NCBI GenBank assembly: GCA_035354435.1
Contig: DAOQAY010000010.1
Span: 1-34,163, forward strand
Direction of reading: 5' to 3'
Length of the DNA: 34,163 nucleotides
Origin: JAKLDO01 sp035354435
GTDB taxonomy: Bacteria > UBP6 > UBA1177
Shown here: piece by piece, positions 7,860-15,664 of the stretch
Position numbering within the stretch: the first letter of the stretch is position 1
Layout of the letters: the number at the start of each line of letters is the position of its first letter
Notes under the pieces: model-generated
What the model was told of the DNA's origin: nothing
Seen by the model: only the letters and a program-made list of their open reading frames with translations
The model's database searches: none
Translations under genes and position numbers: made by a program

Positions 7860-9377
7860 TTAGGGGTTTGTGTTTTCAAATTCATCACAATTTTCTGCCG
7901 GTGTATAGGTTGTCGTTGTATAGCTTGAGCAGTAGCAAAGCTCCGCGACAGTTTCAGCGTTCATTTCTTCAAGCAGATATTCCTCATCATTATTTAAAGC
8001 AATGTTTACAGCTCCCTGAAATTCTTCACCGGCAGCGAATTCAGTATTATTTTTAAAACACAAAAACATTTTTGAAGCCGGGGTTTTTGACGGTGAGGCC
8101 ATAATGCAGACTTTTTGCAAAGTCTTCGCAGTCAGCTGTTTTTCTTCAACACTATAAAGTATTGCTGACACACTTTCATGACCAAGAACATCTTCTATCA
8201 GTACACTTTCTTCTCCGGCATTTTTTAATTCTTTAATAAATGGTTTGGGGACAATTGCCTGAAAATATTTATATTTATAGTGCGTCTGCCCTGAAATGGT
8301 CTCTATATCTCCCGCCGAATCAAGTGTCAGAACTTCATTAACGGAATCAGTACCAGACTGAATTTGAAAAAGACTGTCCAGAACAACATCTTTATTTTCA
8401 AGATTAATGATTGCCTGACCAATAGTTGATTTATCACTTTGCGCAGGGCTTATCTTTCCTTTGATCTTCATTGTTCCGTATTTTTCTGAAATCGGGGTTA
8501 GAAAATCTTCTTCCATTTCACAATCAAATTTTGTCATGTCTTTTATCAATTCAGCTTCGTACTCATCTTTTGTCAAAGGTGCGCCGTCAAGAGAGAAAGA
8601 GCAGAATTCGCCTTCATATTCAGTCAGAGTCTTTGTCACTTCCGGATTCAATTCAATTGTGACTTCAACATTTCCCCAGGCAAGCATAGTTTCTGATACG
8701 GCAAAATCCTTATTTGAGCTATTGTTTATAAAGAACCTTGATTTGTTTTCAACCGGTGACATTCCAATAAGACATTTTCTATATACTCTTGAACCGTCTG
8801 CTCTTGCTTTGACATAATATTTATTCAGATTAACTCCGGCTTCGGCATCTTTCGCACTGAATTCCCTTATATTGTTACTTTTCAGTTCTTTAAGTTTGTC
8901 AACATTGAACGAATTAATAAAAAGATAATATGTCTGCAACCCGTTTTCCTGAGCAACACCGCCTGCTGAAACAACCGCCACAACAGTTTTTCCTCTCTGA
9001 TTTTCCGGCGCAGTTTCGGGATATGTATAGGTGTATGATGTCGGAATGTCGTTCAGAGTCAGTTCAAGATCTCCGACTTTCAATGACAACTCCATCGAAC
9101 CCTTCTGCTCTTCATCCGTATTTACAACGCTATAATCATTTATGTACCCTTTGAAAGTGTACTGCACATTTAAAGGATCACTGAAAAAATCATCTCCCGG
9201 CTTGTTTGGAACCGGTTCATCCGCATCGCTCACATCTTCATCAGGTTCATTTTCTGTTTCAGCGACCTCATCATCGCTTTGTAACTCACTGTCGTTTTTT
9301 TGTGTGCTTTTATCTCCACAGCTTAAAAAGAACAAAAAAAACAATACCGTAACAACCAAACTACTAAACTTTTTCAT
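7860..9377 (-). CDS. Internally duplicated lipoprotein with acidic N-terminal linker
   Basis: A 505-residue lipoprotein: MKK, hydrophobic core, then a lipobox ending LSC-GDKS near residue 20. An acidic linker follows immediately (about residues 28-58, rich in Asp and Glu with a DEPDED-like composition). The rest appears to be two related halves: RKCLIGMSPVENKSRFF (first half) aligns with QKVCIMASPSKTPASKMF (second half), and both continue into a similar N-rich and E/A-rich stretch. I recognise no known domain. AGGAGG sits five bases before the ATG, a very strong SD. The stop codon abuts the peptidase gene, so the two are one operon and probably one surface function. A 30-bp palindrome about 20 bases upstream of the start is the likely binding site of the divergent TetR regulator. 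Confidence 0.85.
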   Translation of the reverse strand: MKKFSSLVVTVLFFLFFLSCGDKSTQKNDSELQSDDEVAETENEPDEDVSDADEPVPNKPGDDFFSDPLNVQYTFKGYINDYSVVNTDEEQKGSMELSLKVGDLELTLNDIPTSYTYTYPETAPENQRGKTVVAVVSAGGVAQENGLQTYYLFINSFNVDKLKELKSNNIREFSAKDAEAGVNLNKYYVKARADGSRVYRKCLIGMSPVENKSRFFINNSSNKDFAVSETMLAWGNVEVTIELNPEVTKTLTEYEGEFCSFSLDGAPLTKDEYEAELIKDMTKFDCEMEEDFLTPISEKYGTMKIKGKISPAQSDKSTIGQAIINLENKDVVLDSLFQIQSGTDSVNEVLTLDSAGDIETISGQTHYKYKYFQAIVPKPFIKELKNAGEESVLIEDVLGHESVSAILYSVEEKQLTAKTLQKVCIMASPSKTPASKMFLCFKNNTEFAAGEEFQGAVNIALNNDEEYLLEEMNAETVAELCYCSSYTTTTYTPAENCDEFENTNP

Positions 9378-9396
9378 AGCTTCCTCCTTATCAATT

Positions 9397-9426
9397 TAAA
9401 ACTAACCGGACGATCGGTCAGTTTTA
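9397..9426. promoter_or_regulatory. TetR-type operator palindrome
   Basis: A 30-bp inverted repeat with 12 of 15 symmetric positions paired. Its arms are TAAAACTAACCG and CGGTCAGTTTTA, with a CG at the exact centre. Size and ACCG..CGGT core fit operators of TetR-family repressors. It lies between a TetR gene and the divergent lipoprotein/peptidase operon, 20 bases from that operon's ATG, so repression of that operon is the simplest reading. Confidence 0.65.
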
Positions 9427-9482
9427 GCAATAGCTGTGCCTGACTTTTATTTGCCAGTGATTTCAGCTTGTTATCAATGCTC

Positions 9483-9510
9483 TTTACATTTTTAACTTTT
9501 CTGGCATACT
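9483..9510 (+). promoter_or_regulatory. Promoter for the TetR regulator
   Basis: TTTACA (9483-9488) and CATACT (9505-9510) are separated by 16 bases. This places the transcription start near 9517, just before the SD and ATG 9536, and makes the GTG at 9518 unlikely as a start. Confidence 0.45.
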
Positions 9511-9535
9511 TTCACCGGTGTTTAAAAAGGTGTTT

Positions 9536-10144
9536 ATGCGACGCAATATTTCAAAAATGGACGGAAGATTAAGTAAAGGGCGTGAAATGCGTGAAAAAAT
9601 ACTTCATGCAACCCTTGAACTTGCCGGAGAAAAAGGAATATCATTTCTTTCTGCAAGAACTCTTTCTGAAAAAGCAGGCATATCAAAAGCCAATCTGTTT
9701 CATCATTTTAAGAATATGAAGGAGATAAAAATTGAAGCATGCCTCTATTTTCTCACAATTATAAAACCGCCTCTTCTTGAACTGCCATATTCAGACCCGA
9801 GACAATACCTTATTGATCTTATGAATGAAATCGCAACTTTTCTTGAGATAAACAGTATTCTGATAAAAGGGTACAACATAATATGCAACAACGAAGGAAG
9901 AACCGACATTGAGTTTATGAAACTGATCGACAAAACTGTTCAGTCAAATAAAGGAGTTGTTAAAAAACGGTTGAGAGAAATCATGGATCTTGATGAAAAC
10001 AATCCCGGAACTGAGGAAATTCTTTTTTGTCTCGACATAATCAGGGAAGGATATCTTGTCTATCTGACAGACAGTTTTATGAAAGAAGAAGTGCTCAAAT
10101 CATGGGGGGTAGTTGTCGGCATAATGCTTGAAAAGTTAAGGTAA
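9536..10144 (+). CDS. TetR/AcrR-family transcriptional regulator
   Basis: This 202-residue protein has the standard TetR N-terminal helix-turn-helix: EKILHATLELAGEKG, then LSARTLSEKAGISKANLFHHF (about residues 20-60). The C-terminal half is all-helical, variable and ligand-binding in this family. Length is normal. I chose ATG 9536 because AAGG lies five bases upstream and the promoter predicts transcription starting about 9517; a GTG at 9518 would add six residues. It is divergent from the lipoprotein/peptidase operon with a strong palindromic operator between them, so it most likely represses those genes until a ligand binds. A perfect 14-bp palindrome with similar half-sites lies just downstream of the gene. 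Confidence 0.9.
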   Translation: MRRNISKMDGRLSKGREMREKILHATLELAGEKGISFLSARTLSEKAGISKANLFHHFKNMKEIKIEACLYFLTIIKPPLLELPYSDPRQYLIDLMNEIATFLEINSILIKGYNIICNNEGRTDIEFMKLIDKTVQSNKGVVKKRLREIMDLDENNPGTEEILFCLDIIREGYLVYLTDSFMKEEVLKSWGVVVGIMLEKLR

Positions 10145-10152
10145 TTTCCTAA

Positions 10153-10166
10153 ACTGACATGTCAGT
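10153..10166. promoter_or_regulatory. Perfect 14-bp palindrome, possible second TetR site
   Basis: ACTGACATGTCAGT is perfectly self-complementary and lies nine bases before the -35 box of the next promoter. Its ACTGAC/GTCAGT half-sites recur in the 9397-9426 operator (one arm ends GTCAGT), though with different spacing. It has almost no loop, so it is a poor terminator. Confidence 0.4.
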
Positions 10167-10175
10167 CTATTTTCT

Positions 10176-10204
10176 TTGACAAATCTTTTTCTATATGCTA
10201 CATT
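10176..10204 (+). promoter_or_regulatory. Sigma-70-type promoter for the ankyrin gene
   Basis: Perfect TTGACA (10176-10181), a 17-base spacer, then TACATT (10199-10204), about 30 bases before ATG 10237. A 14-bp palindrome abuts it upstream. Confidence 0.55.
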
Positions 10205-10236
10205 CATTTCATAATGTTTATCTTGGGGAGGGGTAA

Positions 10237-10635
10237 ATGTCAGCAAATTATGTGCCGGCGAACACTGTAGAAACGAAATTTATCAGATTTAATTTTCCAC
10301 AATGGAGGAGTCGCTTTATGGTTGAAAAGAACTGGAAAAAAGATTTAAAAACAGCAATTGAGAACGGAACTCTTGATATTGATATGATTTATGTATTTGA
10401 AGCACTTCTGCACAGCGAATTCTCTTTTGACGAATCAGTTCATGACAAACCTTATCCGTTATTTTTCCATGCCGCAGTCCATGGCAGGACAGGGCTTGTA
10501 AAATTTCTCGTTGAAAAAGAATTTGTCGATGTGAACTATAAGGATCATCGAGGCTGGACAGCAATGGATTATGCACAGAAATGCCGCCGTTATGATGTGA
10601 TTCACTACCTTATTGAAGCAGGATCTATCCATTAA
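10237..10635 (+). CDS. Small ankyrin-repeat protein
   Basis: 132 residues. The C-terminal half holds about two ankyrin repeats: PLFFHAAVHGRTGLVKFLVE...VDVNYKDHRGWTAMDYAQ and a final YDVIHYLIEAG. Ankyrin repeats mediate protein-protein contacts. No signal peptide, so probably cytoplasmic. Two starts are possible: ATG 10237 behind GGGGAGGGG, and in-frame ATG 10318 behind GGAGGAG with seven-base spacing, which would remove a 27-residue leader. Both SDs are good, so two forms could be made. It stands alone between the TetR gene and the C45-like lipoprotein. Another ankyrin-like gene end occurs at the right edge of the window. Confidence 0.75.
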   Translation: MSANYVPANTVETKFIRFNFPQWRSRFMVEKNWKKDLKTAIENGTLDIDMIYVFEALLHSEFSFDESVHDKPYPLFFHAAVHGRTGLVKFLVEKEFVDVNYKDHRGWTAMDYAQKCRRYDVIHYLIEAGSIH

Positions 10636-10705
10636 ACGAAAAACCGTTGTTTTTTGATCTCTTTGCAGTAGAATCAGTTGTTATCAATTTTGCTTTTTTA
10701 AAACC

Positions 10706-12175
10706 ATGCGAATTTATTTCATTTTAATTTCTCTCATCTTTTTTTTATCATGTTCGGATAATTCTAAAAGTACCGCACCTGACCAGACAGCGCAAATAGA
10801 TGACGATCCAGTCATTGAAACTGATGACGAGAGCTTGATTCCTGATGAAAATACGGAAAATGACTCAATTGATGCAGATGAACAGTCTGAAGAATTGAAC
10901 AATGAAAATGAGCAGATCATTGATGAAGATGTTGACGCAGGACCATTCGAATGGACACCTGTTTCATCTCACCGTGAGGAAAAAGGGAAATATATTATAG
11001 TCTGGCTTACCGGAACTCCTTATGAAATGGGTTTTCAGCATGGAACTCTTTTAAAAAATGAACTTCAGAACGGATTGCAGAATTCGACATATATCAAGGA
11101 CTTAAAGTGGCAGATATCTCTTGCTTCATACGCTAAAATAGATGACATTGCTAAAAACAACAGCTATCCGGAGATCGTTCAGGAATGCGAAGGGATGGTT
11201 GCAGCAGCCGGAGACATCGGATGGACAATGGAGCTATGCCTTATGGCTAATTTCGGAGATGTCATTGTCGAATGGCTTGATGGTGTTATCCCTGTTCATA
11301 AAAGTTTGAGCAGACCTGGATGTTCTCAGTTTATCGTAAGCGGTGATGCGACAGTTGACGGACGGATTTATCATGGCAGACTCCTTGACTGGAGCGATGT
11401 TGATTATCTTCTGTGGTATCCTGTAATTTTTGTACGACAGCCGATAGACGGAATACCTCATGTCTACATCGGCTTTCCAGGAAATCTGAGTCCTTATTCG
11501 GGAATGAATGTCGCAGGAATATCCGGAGCTTCCAATGAATCGGATCCGGTTGATCGAAGTCAGCAGAGCCTTACCGGCAGAAGTCATGTCCAGATGCTTG
11601 GACAGATATTGAAAAGGACTTCTTCACTTGATGAGGCGAATCTGTTCATTCTCGGCGAAAAACACATGAGCGTTGAACAATTCGGAATAGCTGACGGAAA
11701 GAACGGAATCGGTTCCAACTTTGAAATGACCGCGACAGTTATCGCCAAAAGAGATCAGAAAAACGGCGCAGTATGGCTCACCAATCATTTTGTCGATCCT
11801 TCGACTGAAGCACTTGATGCCGATCCGGCAGGAAGTTCATCGCTGAAAAGATATAAACGGCTTAAACAGCTTCTGACACCTGAAAGTGAATATTCAGTTC
11901 ACGGAACACTTAACCCACCCGTGATCGTTAAAATACTCCGTGACCGCATCGACCCTGACACAATGACAGAAAGTCCACTCGGAACGATTGATAACGACAG
12001 CAGTCTTGCCACAAACGGAGCAATATACGCAATAATATTCGATCCCGAAAGACTACATTTCTGGGTTGCATCAGGAGAAATTCCGGTACCTGAGCAGACA
12101 TTCACAGGATTTTCACTGAGCGAACTTCTCAACTTGCCAGGCAAAACACCAGTCGACCCTGAATTCATGGAATAA
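10706..12175 (+). CDS. C45-like acyltransferase/amidohydrolase lipoprotein
   Basis: A 489-residue lipoprotein with lipobox ending LSC-SDNS (Cys about 16), followed directly by an acidic linker (about residues 28-78, PDE/DDE rich). The body matches the Ntn-hydrolase family of isopenicillin-N acyltransferase (MEROPS C45): GTPYEMGFQHG near the start of the domain, then RPGCSQF with Gly-Cys at residue 206, the expected autocleavage site that frees the nucleophilic Cys, and GRLLDW and GFPGNL blocks. The family cleaves or forms amide bonds on small acyl compounds, and substrate here is unknown. No good SD is seen before ATG 10706. The gene ends six bases from the convergent mnmA, with no visible terminator between them. 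Anchoring on a membrane or cell surface is inferred from the lipobox. Confidence 0.82.
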   Translation: MRIYFILISLIFFLSCSDNSKSTAPDQTAQIDDDPVIETDDESLIPDENTENDSIDADEQSEELNNENEQIIDEDVDAGPFEWTPVSSHREEKGKYIIVWLTGTPYEMGFQHGTLLKNELQNGLQNSTYIKDLKWQISLASYAKIDDIAKNNSYPEIVQECEGMVAAAGDIGWTMELCLMANFGDVIVEWLDGVIPVHKSLSRPGCSQFIVSGDATVDGRIYHGRLLDWSDVDYLLWYPVIFVRQPIDGIPHVYIGFPGNLSPYSGMNVAGISGASNESDPVDRSQQSLTGRSHVQMLGQILKRTSSLDEANLFILGEKHMSVEQFGIADGKNGIGSNFEMTATVIAKRDQKNGAVWLTNHFVDPSTEALDADPAGSSSLKRYKRLKQLLTPESEYSVHGTLNPPVIVKILRDRIDPDTMTESPLGTIDNDSSLATNGAIYAIIFDPERLHFWVASGEIPVPEQTFTGFSLSELLNLPGKTPVDPEFME

Positions 12176-12181
12176 TATCAG

Positions 12182-13270
12182 CTACTTGATCTTTTCTTCA
12201 ATAATTCCGCCGCCGAGCAGAATATCTTTTTCATAAAGGGCGACTGCCTGTCCCGGAGTTATAGAAAGCTGAGGTTCATCAAAGATAATCTTAATATTTT
12301 TTTCATCGATCATAGTAACTGTTGCAGGCGCTTCCTTGTGTTTCTGCCTTATCCTTGCAAATGCTCTAAACTCTTTTCCGGGTACTTCCGGCATGAGCAG
12401 ATTAAATGATGAAGCAACAAGCCCAATTGAAAAAAGATGTGCTTTGTCCGTTACAACAACTCTGTTTTTCTTCGGGTCGACCATCATGACATAAAGCGGA
12501 GTTTCATTGCTGATCCCAAGCCCTTTTCTCTGCCCGACAGTATAATGGACAATCCCTTTGTGGCGACCCAGTACTCGACCGGATTCATCAACAATATCGC
12601 CATCTTTCAATTTATCGTTAGCAAATATCTGTGCATAGTCACCACCTGCAATAAAATCCTGACTTTCGGGCCTTTCGGCAACTTCAAGACCGATCCGCCT
12701 CGCCTCTTCCCGCACCATCGGTTTTGTCATCTCTCCAAGAGGAAAAATTATGCTCTTCAAAAGCTCTCGTCTCAAACCCTGAAGAAAATATGTCTGATCC
12801 TTTGATCCGTCAAGAGCTTTCTTTATAAAATATTCGCCGTTTTCTTCAATAATTCTGGCATAATGACCGGTTGCGAAATAATCAAAATCCAGACCCGCTT
12901 TTTTCGCTTTTTCAAGAAGAAATCCAAACTTCATCCGGTAATTGCACATTACACAGGGATTCGGAGTACGGCCTGCAAGATATTCCCGTCTGAAATACTG
13001 GATAACCTCTTCCTGATATTCCTGTTTAAGGTCAAAAACCTTGTATGGAATCCCCAGTTTTTCCGATATCTTACCGGCAGTCTCAATCTCCTCGTCCTCA
13101 CCCGGACCGTAACAGGCATGTTTGGGACCCTCTTCCAGCTTCATCGAACCGTCCCATATCGACATTGTAATCCCCGTCACATCATAACCCTGCCTGACAA
13201 GGATCGCCGCCGCAACAGCAGAGTCCACACCACCACTCAAACCCACCGCAACTTTCTTTTTATTATTCAA
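12182..13270 (-). CDS. mnmA: tRNA-specific 2-thiouridylase MnmA, CxxC variant
   Basis: A 362-residue PP-loop enzyme that thiolates U34 of tRNAs for Lys, Glu and Gln. Visible are SGGVDS (residues 12-17), TPNPCVMCN with the catalytic-position Cys, TGHYARI, DGSKDQTYFL, and a C-terminal beta domain (VGQRKGLGIS; ITPGQAVALY). Unusually, the second catalytic Cys of classical MnmA (E. coli Cys199, in an ICFIG context) is missing: here SQDFIAGGDY stands at about 203-212. Instead there is a CxxC (106, 109) and a Cys in ACYGPGEDEEI (53), a set that could bind an Fe-S cluster. Start is TTG 13270 with GGAGG seven bases before it. The gene follows the RhuM and AlbA_2 genes by 16 bases on the same strand. 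Confidence 0.9.
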   Translation of the reverse strand: MNNKKKVAVGLSGGVDSAVAAAILVRQGYDVTGITMSIWDGSMKLEEGPKHACYGPGEDEEIETAGKISEKLGIPYKVFDLKQEYQEEVIQYFRREYLAGRTPNPCVMCNYRMKFGFLLEKAKKAGLDFDYFATGHYARIIEENGEYFIKKALDGSKDQTYFLQGLRRELLKSIIFPLGEMTKPMVREEARRIGLEVAERPESQDFIAGGDYAQIFANDKLKDGDIVDESGRVLGRHKGIVHYTVGQRKGLGISNETPLYVMMVDPKKNRVVVTDKAHLFSIGLVASSFNLLMPEVPGKEFRAFARIRQKHKEAPATVTMIDEKNIKIIFDEPQLSITPGQAVALYEKDILLGGGIIEEKIK

Positions 13271-13277
13271 TGGTTAA

Positions 13278-13282
13278 CCTCC
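13278..13282 (-). promoter_or_regulatory. SD (GGAGG) that fixes the TTG start of mnmA
   Basis: GGAGG on the minus strand, seven bases before TTG 13270. No in-frame ATG exists nearby, and MnmA N-termini normally start a few residues before the PP-loop, as here. Confidence 0.75.
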
Positions 13283-13286
13283 GGAA

Positions 13287-14429
13287 TTATTTAAACTGCT
13301 TCCAATCACTAAAAAATTTATCGTAAGCCCAATACGCAAACAGTTCCTCTTCTTTTTCTTTTCCCACCTCAGAATAAGGATTTTTTTCTTCAAAAAATTG
13401 AGTCAGATTTTGCTCTAAATATTCCAAAAACTCCTTTTTCTCATCTTCATCTTGAAAAATCATGAAAGGAAGATGTTTTATAGCCGGTTTGTCTATACTT
13501 CGAATGGATTTATATGATATAAGACTGTCAATATCCTTACGAAACAAATATAACAGCATTGAAAAACATATAGTTCCCTTCGTAAAGCTAAAAAGGCAAA
13601 ATGTGTTTTCTGCGTCTTTAAATTTATTTGCATTAATTTTCACATAATCAATATCTGGATGAGAAATAGTAATGTTTTCTCTATGGAAACAACAAATAAT
13701 CTGCTCACAGAGTATTGTTGAGTGATATCTAACAATTATATTTGATTTTTTTGTTTGCTCATCCAGAAACACACTCCACCACTTTCCAGAAACAAATTCG
13801 CTTTCAGTATCATATTCCAGAGTAAATTCGGGAAATTGATCGTGATAACTTTTAGAGATCCCATCGGTTTGCCAATCTTTTGGATACATCAGATACTGCT
13901 GTACTCTTTCAAAGGGAGTTTTATCTAATCCGAACCTTTCGCGCCACATTTTTTCAACTCGATATATATCCGCCGTGCTATTTTTAGCCGTATTTTTATC
14001 ACCAACACGGGTATATATTGCCCCTTCGCAGAGCTCCCCATTTTTATACCGTTCCATCAAATAATACGGCTTTAATGGTAAATCTTTTATTATTATGACA
14101 TCTATTTCTTTTTCACTTATTCGACATGTTTCAATTCTCAAATCCGGCACAAAACCTCCAGCAAATTGAAGCTTTGAAAACAAATCCAACAAATCTGATT
14201 GTTTTTTTCTTTTGCCCATGTGCTCAGAACCCACAAAGGAACAATCTGGCGGATCAGAAATACCAATAATAAGATAACGATCACCTTGATGTTCAATTCC
14301 ATTCGCAAGAGAAAGAATATCTCTTATTAAATCCGCATTGTTATCGTGCCATTTTTGCTTAAAATCCCAGTACGATCCTTCTTTTTTATATTGAATTAAC
14401 TCATTAATTATTTTAAGTAAATCTTTCAT
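13287..14429 (-). CDS. AlbA_2/Schlafen-type (divergent AAA-4) protein
   Basis: 380 residues. The N-terminal half matches the AlbA_2 (formerly AAA_4) domain found in Schlafen-like proteins and many prophage or defence-linked proteins: YWDFKQKWHDNN near residue 20, DILSLANG, a GDRYLIIGI strand, then IIIKDLPLKPYYL and GAIYTRVGDKNTA. The C-terminal half (about residues 190-380) is unlike anything I recognise. No signal peptide; cytoplasmic nucleic-acid binding or nuclease activity is known for some relatives. It follows the RhuM gene by three bases, so the two are co-translated. Its DNA looks more A+T-rich than the flanking genes, consistent with acquisition. Function in defence is inferred from family and partner. 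Confidence 0.75.
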   Translation of the reverse strand: MKDLLKIINELIQYKKEGSYWDFKQKWHDNNADLIRDILSLANGIEHQGDRYLIIGISDPPDCSFVGSEHMGKRKKQSDLLDLFSKLQFAGGFVPDLRIETCRISEKEIDVIIIKDLPLKPYYLMERYKNGELCEGAIYTRVGDKNTAKNSTADIYRVEKMWRERFGLDKTPFERVQQYLMYPKDWQTDGISKSYHDQFPEFTLEYDTESEFVSGKWWSVFLDEQTKKSNIIVRYHSTILCEQIICCFHRENITISHPDIDYVKINANKFKDAENTFCLFSFTKGTICFSMLLYLFRKDIDSLISYKSIRSIDKPAIKHLPFMIFQDEDEKKEFLEYLEQNLTQFFEEKNPYSEVGKEKEEELFAYWAYDKFFSDWKQFK

Positions 14430-14432
14430 ATT

Positions 14433-15455
14433 TTAACTCTTCTTCTTCGTACCTTCAATTCTCTTAATTTCTTTATCAAAATCGGAGATATAATTTTCAT
14501 CTTGAGTGACACGATATTCTTCGTATTCAGATTCAGCTTTAAGTTTTGCTTCGAGTGTTGTCACCCTACCTTTGTCCGTGAGTATTGGATATTTGGATAA
14601 TGCAAGAAAATCATTAAGAAATTCAGCCCAAGCCATCATTGTAGTAACAATCTGTCTTTTTGCCTGATTTTCAGCTAGGTCAAGATAGGCTGAAACTATT
14701 CTGTTGAGTTCATCAATATGTGCTTTGTTAAGATAGTTCTTTGCAACAATCACATCTGATTTTAGAATTTTTCCGTCCGGAGCATGTTTCCAGCTGGTCA
14801 AACCCATGAAAATCTTCTGGGCATCTGCTGAATCATAAATAATTTCAGCTGCCGTTTTACCTGTTATTGCCCAATGAAGTTTGTTCTGAACAGTAGCAAA
14901 AAACTCCTTCGTTATCGGAGAATTTCTATCATAATCAGCTGAAAGAGCATAAATATCTGTGATTTTTTGATAAAATCGCCTTTCACTTGAACGGATTTCA
15001 CGAATTCTTTCAAGCAGTTCATCAAAATAGTCTTTCCCAAATATTTTCCCCTGCTTTAGCCTTTCATCGTCAAGTACAAATCCCTTTATGATAAACTCTT
15101 TTAAGGTCTTGGTAGCCCAGATGCGGAACTGTGTCGCCTGATAGGAATTTACACGATAACCCACTGAAATAATTGCATCCAGATTGTAAAAATCGAGTAC
15201 TCTTTCAACCTGTCTGTCACCCTCTTTTTGAACTGCTCGAATTTTTCGAGTAGTTGCCGTTTCATCAAGTTCATGCGACCTGAAGATCTCTTTTAAGTGA
15301 TATGTTATCGTATTACTTTCAACACCGAAAAGCTGCCCCATCGCCTTCTGGGTAAGCCAAAGTGTCTCTTCCTGCAAAACCACATCAACAGATATTTTGC
15401 CATCAACGGAAGTGTAGAGAATAAAATTTTGCTGCTGAATTGAACTTATATTCAT
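14433..15455 (-). CDS. RhuM-family protein (virulence protein RhuM-like)
   Basis: A 340-residue full-length member of the RhuM family. The N-terminal part shows the typical SVDVVLQEETLWLTQKAMGQLF then TITYHLKEIF (winged-helix-like), the family's conserved VLDFYNLDAIISVGYRVNS segment, and FRIWATKTLKEFIIKGF. The helical C-terminal half contains AEIIYDSADAQKIFMGL, followed by a charged tail. The biochemical role is unknown; genes of this family often sit in genomic islands and beside restriction-modification loci. Here it opens a minus-strand operon with an AlbA_2 gene and then mnmA, behind a good promoter. GAGG lies eight bases before the ATG. No restriction genes are visible in the window, so it is a stand-alone pair. 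Confidence 0.9.
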   Translation of the reverse strand: MNISSIQQQNFILYTSVDGKISVDVVLQEETLWLTQKAMGQLFGVESNTITYHLKEIFRSHELDETATTRKIRAVQKEGDRQVERVLDFYNLDAIISVGYRVNSYQATQFRIWATKTLKEFIIKGFVLDDERLKQGKIFGKDYFDELLERIREIRSSERRFYQKITDIYALSADYDRNSPITKEFFATVQNKLHWAITGKTAAEIIYDSADAQKIFMGLTSWKHAPDGKILKSDVIVAKNYLNKAHIDELNRIVSAYLDLAENQAKRQIVTTMMAWAEFLNDFLALSKYPILTDKGRVTTLEAKLKAESEYEEYRVTQDENYISDFDKEIKRIEGTKKKS

Positions 15456-15493
15456 TTTTGAACCTCAAATCCTCATTTACCATTCAAAAACGG

Positions 15494-15522
15494 AATATAC
15501 TTTATAATGCTACTTCGCTCAA
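15494..15522 (-). promoter_or_regulatory. Promoter for the rhuM operon
   Basis: Minus-strand TTGAGC (15517-15522), a 17-base spacer, then TATATT (15494-15499), about 40 bases before ATG 15455. Confidence 0.55.
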
Positions 15523-15568
15523 GTAAATATATTAAAATCAAGAGCTGTTACCTAAAAACATTAAATAT

Positions 15569-15597
15569 TTGATTTTCCTGTAACTAAACGATAGATT
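15569..15597 (+). promoter_or_regulatory. Weak promoter candidate for the lipid operon
   Basis: TTGATT (15569-15574), a 17-base spacer, TAGATT (15592-15597), about 68 bases before ATG 15665. A perfect 12-bp palindrome, ATCCAGCTGGAT (15610-15621), lies just downstream near the predicted transcription start and could be an operator. This is the only substantial gap upstream of the five coupled genes. Confidence 0.35.
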
Positions 15598-15664
15598 TTG
15601 CTGTCATAAATCCAGCTGGATCTTTGTACAGACAATTGTTTATGGCTTGCTGGTTTAGGAAAAA

